The notes under the pieces: model-generated
What the model was told of the DNA's origin: nothing
The model's database searches: none
Seen by the model: only the letters and a program-made list of their open reading frames with translations
In this document: positions 45,398 through 53,484 of the stretch, in pieces
How the letters are laid out: the number at the start of each line of letters is the position of its first letter
Position numbering within the stretch: position 1 is the first letter of the stretch
Assembly: GCA_014529385.2 (NCBI GenBank)
Contig: CM043953.1
Location: forward strand, 95,756,842 to 95,816,841
Reading direction: 5' to 3'
Length of the DNA: 60,000 nucleotides
From: Adiantum capillus-veneris
Taxonomy: Eukaryota; Streptophyta; Polypodiopsida; Polypodiales; Pteridaceae
Translations under genes and position numbers: made by a program

Positions 45398-47579
45398 TTT
45401 CTGACACCATATGGCCCAATAACTTCACCCTTGGCTGTGCTAGATGACATTTCTTTGGATTTAGTTGTCCTCCACATTCATCATATCGAGCCAATACCAT
45501 CTGCAGCTTCTCATGGTGTTCAACCCTACTGCTATAAACACAGAAGTCATCCATAAAAGCTTTAACACAACTACCAATGAATGGTTCCAACACCCAATTT
45601 GCTCTCTCTTGATAGAAGGAAGGTCCATTTGACAACCGAAATGGAAATACTGTGTAGCAATAGCAGCCCCATGGCGTAATAAAAGTGGTCTTTGTGCGGT
45701 CTTTAAGAGAAATCTTCAATTGAAAATAGCCTGAAAAACCATCACACACACTGTACCTCTCATAACCTGCCACTGAATCCAAGATCTGATCGATGAATGG
45801 AAGAGGATATGGGTTCTTCTTAGTGGCTGCGTTTAAGGGTTTAAAATATACACAAATTCTCCACTTCCCATCCTTCTTTGGACTGACTACAACTGGACTC
45901 ACCCATTCTGTGGTCTCCACAGGGACTATGAACCCTGCTTTCAACAACTTGTCCACCTCTTCTCGCAAGGCTTCCATTTTCTCTTGACCCATCCTTCTTA
46001 GCCTTTGCCGCACTGGCTTAGCACCTTCTTTCAGATCTATATGCATCTCTTCGCCCTTGAAGCCTCTGATCTCTTCATATGAAGTAATGAACAAATCAGG
46101 AAAACTAGCCAGCATGTGCAAATATATATCCTTCTCCATAGCTGAGAGGTCTCCACTGATTATTTGTTTCATCAATTCTTGCTTCTTTGACAACTCAACC
46201 TTGGTTTGCATCAGCCCTTCAATCACTTCATAAGGCCCTTCACTTTCATCTTCAACCTCATTCGCAAATGCAATTAAACCAAACTCCTGGATTTCTTTGT
46301 CGATCAAAAGAAATGCAACATCAGCATCCTCATCATTGCTGGTAGTGCTATCACTGTCCTCATCTGTCACCGTGGAAGAGTCTTCATCACTAGACTCATC
46401 CTCATCTTTATAAAGCTCCTCTAATCGTTTCCTTGTGTCCATATTATGAAGATTCTTGGTACCTGTCTTTCCATAGAGGCTAATCGTACCATGTCGCCAA
46501 TCTTGAACAGCTCCCATTGCACGTAACCATGGTCTACCCAGTATAATAGGATATGCTCCCAACCCTGTTGGCAAAACATGAAAATCAACCACTGCCTTTG
46601 CATCATATGCCTCCACTTGTAAGCTCTTTACAACACCCAAGGATTTTACTTTTTGATGGTTTGCCAATCTGATCCGAAAACCTGACACCCCAGCCACTGT
46701 GAGACCCATCTTCTCAACGCATGAGTGTGTTATGACGCATATTTGGGCTCCGCCATCCACATAACCTTGTCCCAAATTTTTTCTTTTATGCCACACATCT
46801 ACTATTGGACAAATGTCTGGTAGCTCATCCACTGCCAACACCTTTACTGAACCTCTCTCTGGCTCTTTCTCCATTGGGTTAACCATCCTCTTCCACTGTC
46901 GCTTTAGCTTAGACACCATCTCTATAAGCTGCCCAAAAGTAACATCTGCCTTCCTGCTCGTCAGATCCTCCTTCAAGTCATAGCTTAATTGCCCATGCAC
47001 TAGTGGAAAATCTGAAACATGAAACTTTCGACGAGTTCTCCTTTTCCTCTTGGCCTTGACATCCTCGCCTTCATGGCTCTTTCCTTTCTTCTTACTAGGA
47101 CTTGGGGCACTTCTTCCTTCCTTATCCTCTGTGGTCCTCTTCCCAATAGGCATCACTAATGTATCCTCTAGCTTTGATGCCTTCTCCAAGGTGACTACAC
47201 TTAGCACTTTTGTCTTTCCCTTTTCCTCTTGGGCCAGTCCACTGGTTCCTTCGTCTCCCTCAATTTCGATGCCATAATCATTTGACCTAGTTAGCACCTC
47301 TCTTGGCAATGGATACATGTCTCCCCCCATCCTTGGTGGCTTATCACATTGCGGGCTGATGTGACCCAACTCTCCAAAATTATAACATGTGGGCGTCTGC
47401 CTCCAAAACCTACCATTGCTTTGTCCAACACCATTCCTAGGCCTTTCTTCACCTCCTGGCTGATTTGCAAACCTCCCTCGACCTCGATTATTTCCCACTT
47501 GACCTAGCATGTTTACGCTTAGATTCTTCATCAAATCTACCACTTGCCTCATGTCTTGCCTTAGCCCATCATCTTGCAC
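45387..47579 (-). CDS. Element B: Gag knuckle, protease and reverse transcriptase (long intact part)
   Basis: 730 open codons. The zinc knuckle is CYNFGELGHISPQC (the second Cys is Phe, unlike A's CYNCGELGH), then a basic region, protease with GYVDGGAQICVITHSC and ILGRPWLRAMGAV, an acidic linker, then RT with EGLMQTKVELSKKQEL, WRICVYFKPLNAATKKNPYP (CVDF in A is CVYF here), FITPWGCYCYTVFPF and VKAFMDDFCVYS. It ends by frameshift at about 45390. It shows that the protease and RT are fused to Gag in one frame in this family. The upstream Gag N-terminus is in the next entries. Confidence 0.85.
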   Translation of the reverse strand: MQDDGLRQDMRQVVDLMKNLSVNMLGQVGNNRGRGRFANQPGGEERPRNGVGQSNGRFWRQTPTCYNFGELGHISPQCDKPPRMGGDMYPLPREVLTRSNDYGIEIEGDEGTSGLAQEEKGKTKVLSVVTLEKASKLEDTLVMPIGKRTTEDKEGRSAPSPSKKKGKSHEGEDVKAKRKRRTRRKFHVSDFPLVHGQLSYDLKEDLTSRKADVTFGQLIEMVSKLKRQWKRMVNPMEKEPERGSVKVLAVDELPDICPIVDVWHKRKNLGQGYVDGGAQICVITHSCVEKMGLTVAGVSGFRIRLANHQKVKSLGVVKSLQVEAYDAKAVVDFHVLPTGLGAYPIILGRPWLRAMGAVQDWRHGTISLYGKTGTKNLHNMDTRKRLEELYKDEDESSDEDSSTVTDEDSDSTTSNDEDADVAFLLIDKEIQEFGLIAFANEVEDESEGPYEVIEGLMQTKVELSKKQELMKQIISGDLSAMEKDIYLHMLASFPDLFITSYEEIRGFKGEEMHIDLKEGAKPVRQRLRRMGQEKMEALREEVDKLLKAGFIVPVETTEWVSPVVVSPKKDGKWRICVYFKPLNAATKKNPYPLPFIDQILDSVAGYERYSVCDGFSGYFQLKISLKDRTKTTFITPWGCYCYTVFPFRLSNGPSFYQERANWVLEPFIGSCVKAFMDDFCVYSSRVEHHEKLQMVLARYDECGGQLNPKKCHLAQPRVKLLGHMVSENGI

Positions 47580-48125
47580 CGATGTAGTGGCATAACCTGA
47601 GTAGTAACAGGAACCACTAGTTCATGATGAACCCCTGACATGCGACCTTGTAAAGACTCTATAGGCTGAAATTCAGACCTCATGGGCAAAGACTCCACCC
47701 CTAACTGGCTCATTTTCCTCAACTTCCACTCTTTGTTCCTTGCTACCTCTAGTGCATCTTCATATGTCCTAGGCTTCTTTAGCTCCACTCTCCAACGTTT
47801 ATTCTCCCAAAGACCAGCCAAGAACCTGTTCTTCTTCATCATGTCAGGCGGGGGTACCTGTGGTGCTAAGGCCTTGCACATCCGCTGCCATGCCAATGAG
47901 AACTTACGTATGTACGCATCTACTGGCTCACCTTCCTTTTGCACCAAACCTTGTACTTCTTGCTACACTTTGTCGGGATCTTCTATCTTCACAAACTCCA
48001 ATTCCAACCCATGCCTTAGATTGTGCCAACTCAATCTTACAGGTGGATCCGCTACACGCAACTCCTCTTCAAATGTTTTGGACCAGACTCGTGCATCACT
48101 CTTCAAACAAATTTGGAGAAGACGT
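47561..48125 (-). pseudogene. Element B: gag middle part, up to element C insertion
   Basis: 48125-47963 reads LLQICLKSDARVWSKTFEEELRVADPPVRLSW, continued after a TAG (W to stop, at about 47960) by 47947-47561 VQKEGEPVDAYIRKFSLAWQRMCKAL. It is the exact continuation of 58288-58169. A frameshift near 47580 joins the 730-codon ORF. Gag would form the particle. Confidence 0.85.
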
Positions 48126-48951
48126 TGTCGTGCTGTGACACGTACATAGTGGGAACGCATGCTACAAGATCTATCTTGTATTTTTTTAGATACATAATTA
48201 TATTTCCTATAGTGTACATATGCATATTTTAATATAATAATAAACCTTCTATCTCATCCTATTATTTTTTCTCAAGGGTAACATATCCTTACTTTACCAT
48301 CAGAAAATACTATGGGAAAAGCATCAATAGCTCCGCCTCTTTAACTTGGGGCAAAAAGCATTGATTCTTTATTTCTACTATTTCATTATCATCTCACACC
48401 CTAGCTAGATCCTATATCTAGGGTAAACTCCAATATATATATATTCTATGTATTTTTTATACTTTTCTTATATTTCTTTTTAAATAGCTACTAGGAGAGA
48501 ATTAAATCCTAGTGGGACACTAGGTGGCATGATTTCAAAGATACACTTATTTTAATGCATTATTGCAAGCATGATTACAAAACTTTGTCAAGGAGCAATG
48601 TCATGCTTTCATATGGCATGAGGTGTCCTTTGGAATTAAATGAAAGTCTAGGCTAAGGAGACCACATGAAGACTTTTGCTGCCATAAATGGACCCTATTT
48701 TGATGAATTTTTTACACAAGGTTCCAATCCGAATTGCAAAACGATTTTAAAATGAAAATCGTAGCTAATGAGCTGAAGTTTTTGCCCATATTTTTACTTT
48801 TTTATTTGGAGCCACGGTTGAGGAGATATGATCAAAATACTGGACCCCAGTCTGCCCACATCATGCAGGGGCAGCTCATTTCTAACTTTTTCAATTCCTG
48901 TTCACACTGGCTCCTCTCTTCTTGTGTAAACCCTTGGGGGTTCCCTTCACC

Positions 48952-48958
48952 TATAAAA
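48952..48958 (+). promoter_or_regulatory. Element C LTR TATA box
   Basis: CTATAAAAGGGG, a strong consensus TATA; the same in the 3' LTR (56982-56988). Confidence 0.75.
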
Positions 48959-49513
48959 GGGGACCTCTTCTTCCTTGGAAGGAACTCAAGCATTCAAGCC
49001 ATTGATGAGAGGAATTCTTGAGGGAGTGAGTAGTAATGCCTAATTGTACTTAGCCATTAACATAAGCCCAAGCCTACACTTTCTCCTAGAGGGAGACTAG
49101 CCATTCTTGCAACAAGCTAACCTTGGAAGATCAACTCTAATCAAAGAAGGTCTTGCACTTGGTGTATCAATCAAATTGGAATTATCCACTCTTCTTCTCT
49201 CTCCCATCAATAATGGTGCCGAAGGGTTTCAAGTAAGATGTGTTCTACATTGATGTTTTCTTGATTTCTTGTTGTTTTCTTTTTCATCTCTAATCCAACA
49301 TATATATATATATATATAATCTCATCTCTTTAACCAAATCTATCTCTTTCACTCTTAGTAATTCATCCTCTCTACAAATTTTAGGTTCTCCTTACTACAG
49401 GTACATCTCTCCCCGCAGTATCCTTATTGCCTACGGGCAAGAATAGGGCTTGGGAGGGAAACTTCTCATCTCTTCTCTTCTCTCATATCTACATTTCTCA
49501 CATACTATCCTAA

Positions 49514-49732
49514 ATGAATAACCCACATGATGATAATTTCTATCGCTTTCACTCTGTACGATCTATTAGAATTAACGTATGGATTAGCCGTAAAATACAC
49601 TTTCAACAACGTATAGTGTTTCTCTTCGGCCCTGAAAGGCTCAATGAAATACTTCTATCACCGGATCCCATCATACTACCTCTCATAGACTATAATTTTT
49701 CTTTTGATGTAAGCGTAGTTATCTTGCTATGA
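49514..49732 (+). CDS. Element C: small ORF 1 in 5' LTR, 72 codons
   Basis: Starts at ATG 49514 and ends TGA 49730-49732. Reads MNNPHDDNFYRFHSVRSIR, INVWISRKIHFQQRIVFLFG, PERLNEILLSPDPIILPLID, YNFSFDVSVVILL. Same length and gapless with the element B small ORF, half of the residues identical, including SRKI, IVF.FGP.RL, EIL, SFDV. Third codon positions differ more than first and second in the FGP.RL block, as expected if protein was selected. The identical ORF is in the 3' LTR (57540-57758). Confidence 0.6.
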   Translation: MNNPHDDNFYRFHSVRSIRINVWISRKIHFQQRIVFLFGPERLNEILLSPDPIILPLIDYNFSFDVSVVILL

Positions 49733-49941
49733 AGCAAGAGGATTTGTACGCACAATTAATCCCAATCACTAGACAAAATATATATATTATGGTAAGCACA
49801 AAACTACAATTCCAAAGAACAATTCGTAGCCTATTTGGTCAGCCAAGATTGAATGCCATTAACTCATCTATTAACCCTTTCATACTACCCATGATACGAT
49901 ATGACCATAGCCTTGATGTTTTCATCTTTGTGTTGTTTTGA
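49729..49941 (+). CDS. Element C: small ORF 2 in 5' LTR, overlapping ORF 1
   Basis: The start codon overlaps the ORF 1 stop as ATGA (49729-49732). 70 codons: MKQEDLYAQLIPITRQNIYI, then FQRTIRSLFGQPRLNAINSS, then PFILPMIRYDHSLDVFIFVL. It is a diverged copy of ORF 1 (LFG..RLN.I.S..P.ILP.I.Y..S.DV), so the pair looks like a tandem duplication. In the 3' LTR the same ORF has a TAA (CAA at 49807-49809). Confidence 0.55.
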   Translation: MKQEDLYAQLIPITRQNIYIMVSTKLQFQRTIRSLFGQPRLNAINSSINPFILPMIRYDHSLDVFIFVLF

Positions 49942-50142
49942 CACTCTCTTTTGTGTTCTTTCTTTGTGTGTGTGAGTGCAAGAGAGAAAGAGTGTGTCTT
50001 CTTTGATTGCACTTCTTTCCAAACCCTATTTTTCATGGCACCTATGGTTTAACTTCTTCATATAGTTTTTGTTGAGTTCTCTTACAAACTCTCACAGCCA
50101 TAAGCCCGATGCTTTCCTGGCAAGACCGCAAATTTCTCGACA

Positions 50143-50195
50143 TATTTTTGATGAACCCGATGCGAATCTGCTAGGGTGAGAGTTTGTGGGTAACC
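50143..50195 (+). other. Element C leader between LTR and gag; no clear primer site
   Basis: The LTR end CGACA is followed by TATTTTTGATGAACCCG. There is no TGG within the next few bases, as an ordinary tRNA 3' end complement would need. TGATGAACCCGATGCGAATC is the best tRNA-like string. Confidence 0.5.
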
Positions 50196-51440
50196 ATGGG
50201 TGATCATATTGAGCAACAGGGTATGCATTTTTACCCAGCAACAATGCAAATGTTTCAAGCATTTGCAATGTTCATGCAACAACAACATGATACTGAAAGA
50301 AGGGAGATTTCAGCAACGAAGGCCATACAAGAGGTCGTCAACAGAATGGATCAATTCAATGGCAAAGATGTAACCAAGTACTTACGCGAGTATGTGAAGG
50401 AGATGGAGCTGCATCGCGTGTCAGAAGGTGAGATGATTGAAAGCTTTGAGCTAGTTGTTGCTCCAGAAATTAGGGAGCATGTTAGGGAAATTAAAGATGG
50501 GCATGGGAAAAATTGGGAAGAACTCAAAGTAGCTTTAAAGGAGGAATATTTCATGGAGGACTCAGAGAGAGTGACCAAAAGGACATTCTTAGAATGGGTA
50601 GTCAAGCCAAAGCAAGGACTATCAATAACAGAGCTACTTAGGGAATTTGAACGGCGCTATGCACAACTCATTAGGACAGAAAGGGCCACACTAGATGCAG
50701 AGAAGACAGATCTTTTCTTACAAGATGCAGGTAAAGAGTTTCAAGAAAATTTGGAGCTTCTTCTTGAAGATAAAGATGCTGAGCAAGGACTAAAGACCTA
50801 CTGGAATGAGTTTGAAGGTGCTGTCTCACTGCTTGCCAAACGACAAAGAAGAAGGGACAAGATGGTAGTAAACACTACAAGTCCTTCCACCTCAACTTCT
50901 GACAAAATGGTAAAGCCTACTTTTATCGCTCCTAAGTTTGATGAGTCCATGCTAGATGAGCTTGTGAAGGGAATGCGTGACTTGAAGGTGAAGTTTGCAA
51001 AGCTTGAAGAAAAAGGCCAACTATCAGGGCCACTTCCTAGGCAAAGACAACAACCCAAAGAAGGGTTTGTTAATAGATGTATTTGGTGTGATAGTACAGA
51101 CCATGTAAGAAGGGATTGCGATGATTTTAGTGATGCTTTGTCAAAAGATGTTGTCTTTTTTAAGGATGGTAAAATCCACTTAAGAGAGACAGGTCTACCC
51201 TTGAGAACTAACTTTGGGAAGGGGGGAATGCAAACCTTAGTTGAAGATATGGCAACCAAGCATGCCACCTCTTCAGTTGAGGCAGCTACTTATGGAGTAA
51301 AAATTGAACATTTTTGTGATGAAGAGGTGAGTGACCATCATGGTCAAATTTGGCCAAATGTCATGCAATTAGCTAAAAAGGGAAAGCTTACAAAAGAGAT
51401 TCTACATGAAGCAGGTGATTGCATATGTCTAGAAACATGA
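50196..51440 (+). CDS. Element C: gag
   Basis: ATG 50196 in a strong context (ACCATGG) is preferred to an in-frame TTG at 50184. 414 codons; residues about 1-230 are mostly helical (FNGKDVTKYLREYVKEM, GKNWEELKVALKEEYF, LSITELLREFERRYAQL), the retrotransposon gag pattern. A CCHC knuckle, CIWCDSTDHVRRDC, starts at residue 295. TGA at 51438-51440 ends the ORF, but the frame stays open beyond it with no shift, so it is either a fresh nonsense mutation or a readthrough stop. Confidence 0.85.
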   Translation: MGDHIEQQGMHFYPATMQMFQAFAMFMQQQHDTERREISATKAIQEVVNRMDQFNGKDVTKYLREYVKEMELHRVSEGEMIESFELVVAPEIREHVREIKDGHGKNWEELKVALKEEYFMEDSERVTKRTFLEWVVKPKQGLSITELLREFERRYAQLIRTERATLDAEKTDLFLQDAGKEFQENLELLLEDKDAEQGLKTYWNEFEGAVSLLAKRQRRRDKMVVNTTSPSTSTSDKMVKPTFIAPKFDESMLDELVKGMRDLKVKFAKLEEKGQLSGPLPRQRQQPKEGFVNRCIWCDSTDHVRRDCDDFSDALSKDVVFFKDGKIHLRETGLPLRTNFGKGGMQTLVEDMATKHATSSVEAATYGVKIEHFCDEEVSDHHGQIWPNVMQLAKKGKLTKEILHEAGDCICLET

Positions 51441-52571
51441 TGGAATGATCCAGTGGACTCATTGTCAGTGCATGCCTACATTACAAAATGCCAACAAAAT
51501 GAGGCAATTGTAGAAGAGAAGCGCAGACGTGAGAATGCTGATGAAGGACCATCAAAAATAGCTTCTAGAAGTGGGGGAAGAAGCGACTCAATGCCTTCTC
51601 AAACACCCTCAACACAAGGAGCATCTCCACCTGAAGTACTCATGGAGGAGTCTACAACAGGAAAGAAGAAAGAGCCAACGAAAGGTAAGACAAAAGGCCC
51701 AACTTATAAACTACAATCTGATATTAAGGTTGCTATAGATTTAAAGAAAGTCTTGGAGGAAAGGATCTTGAACAGCAAGATTGAGTTTACTCTGGGAGAA
51801 GTTCTTGGCATTGCAAAGCGTGAATTCCATGAGGAGATCATTGACATCATCAAGAGAAAGAGGCAAACCCTTGCTGAAGTTTCTCGTCCACAGGTTGAAG
51901 GGGAAACCTCAAAGACACAAGGGATGCAACTGCAAAATAAGGAGAATGATGGAGCTGTGGTAGGATGCTACCAATCTAGTGGGAGAGTGAAGCAAGTATA
52001 TTTCTCAAATGATGATGAAGAAGTTGAAGATATTCCTAGGAGTTACTATTCACGAAGTCATTGGGCAAGGGCTACTACAGAAACTTTGGTCAAGGTAGGT
52101 GATCTTGAAGAGCCATTTGTTGCCTTGATTGACCATGGTTCAGAAATAAACATAATGTCAAAGAGTCTCTACAACAAGTGCAAATGGCCGATGGACACAG
52201 ATCATGGCTGGATGGTAAAAGTGGCAAACAATTCATCCGGTGAATTGTATGCAGCATGTCCAGGTGTGAAGGTAACAATAGGTGATGTAAAGATTGACCA
52301 AAACTTCTTTGTACAGGATACATCTTCATATCATCTCATCCTTGGACAACCCTACATTGTGGGAGTTCGAATGGAAACAAAGGTAATGGACGATGGTTCA
52401 GCATATGCTAGAATACGTAGCAAAGATGGTAAACGAGCTGTCCAATTTCTCACAGTCTGTGTAAACCATGAAAGAAATCGTGACAACCTCAGAGAACATC
52501 CTCTACCAAAGGTAAACAAAGAGTTTCATGATCATAGAGAAATGATGGGTTTTGGCCAAGTACCATTGTAA
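51441..52571 (+). CDS. Element C: protease region, in frame with gag after TGA
   Basis: In frame with gag. Low-complexity, charged first 160 residues, then retropepsin: VALIDHGSEINIMSKSLY (52119 on), where the active site is D-H-G-S rather than the usual D-[ST]-G-[AS], then IDQNFFVQDTSSYHLILGQPYI, the second conserved block. It ends in TAA at 52569-52571; RT-related sequence continues in a different frame right after. Confidence 0.75.
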   Translation, partial: WNDPVDSLSVHAYITKCQQNEAIVEEKRRRENADEGPSKIASRSGGRSDSMPSQTPSTQGASPPEVLMEESTTGKKKEPTKGKTKGPTYKLQSDIKVAIDLKKVLEERILNSKIEFTLGEVLGIAKREFHEEIIDIIKRKRQTLAEVSRPQVEGETSKTQGMQLQNKENDGAVVGCYQSSGRVKQVYFSNDDEEVEDIPRSYYSRSHWARATTETLVKVGDLEEPFVALIDHGSEINIMSKSLYNKCKWPMDTDHGWMVKVANNSSGELYAACPGVKVTIGDVKIDQNFFVQDTSSYHLILGQPYIVGVRMETKVMDDGSAYARIRSKDGKRAVQFLTVCVNHERNRDNLREHPLPKVNKEFHDHREMMGFGQVPL

Positions 52572-52574
52572 AGC

Positions 52575-53470
52575 GGGATTGCAGTGGTACAGAAAGAAAA
52601 AGGGTCTCGCCTGATCCAAAAATAGGTGAAGCATTTTCAACGAGCTCCTTGGTAACAAAGAATGGATCAGTATGTTTTATAACACTTGAAGATTTGAAGA
52701 GATGTGAGAGGCAATATGTGCATAATGTACAAATAGCCTTGAAAAAGAGTGGGTTGCTAAAGCCTACTGAAAATGTTTTGGGTTTGTGTGAACAAGTTTC
52801 TTTTGTAGATACTATGGGTGAGCTTGATGCTATAATGAGGTCTGGTTTGCATCTTGAAAATGAAGTTGTGGAAGTTTACTCTATGGAAATGTATCAAGTA
52901 ATAGAAGCCTTTAAAGAAAGCCAAACAGTTGGCCCAGAAGTCCATGTTGAAACTAAATACAAGAGTGTAGCAAAGAAGGTGAAACCAGTAGCTTCACCCT
53001 TACCACCCAACAATAAGGAAAAGATTGAACACGCTTCTTTACAACCAAGTTTGCGGAATCCTAAAAAGATCGGGCATACCTTCACAAAGGAGTCCTTCCA
53101 AGAGTTTCAGATTGGTTGCGAAGAGTTTCTAACACAGGAGGAGACAAAGTGCTTCAAAGAAATGCTTTCAAAGCATGGTAAGGCTTTTGCATTTGAGCCA
53201 CATGAGATAGGATGTGTTGATCCTTATATTGTAGCTCCTATGGTAATTTTCACAATACCTCATGTGCCTTGGAATCTGCGGCCTATTCCGGTTCCAAAGG
53301 CTCATTTGCCAAAGTTAGTAGAGCTACTGAATGAGAAAATCAAAATGGGAATCTTGGAGCCTTCTTGTGCTCCATACTCAAACAGGTGGTTCACAGTTCC
53401 AAAGAAGAATGGTTCTCTATGCTTCATCCAAGATATGCAACCAGTTAACAAGGTGACAATTAGAATGTAG
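52575..53470 (+). pseudogene. Element C: linker and RT fingers, shifted frame
   Basis: The frame is shifted relative to the protease. Translation after 52575 begins with DPKIGEAFSTSS. RT fingers include IPHVPWNLRPIPVPKAHLPKL and KMGILEPSCAPYSNRWFTVPKKNG, then MQPVNKVTIRM with a stop at 53468-53470. One missing A near 53463 would restore the join NKVTIR to NVGTGPIVDEF. Confidence 0.78.
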
Positions 53471-53484
53471 GAACAGGTCCAATT

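Larger units (their letters stand above)
48126..50142 (+). repeat. Element C 5' LTR
   Basis: TGTCGTGCTG to TTTCTCGACA, 2017 bp. Contains a TATA box (48952-48958) and the two small ORFs listed separately. A (TA)n tract at about 49303-49319 is longer than in the other LTR. If transcription starts about 30 bp after the TATA, about 1.15 kb of LTR is in the leader. Confidence 0.93.
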
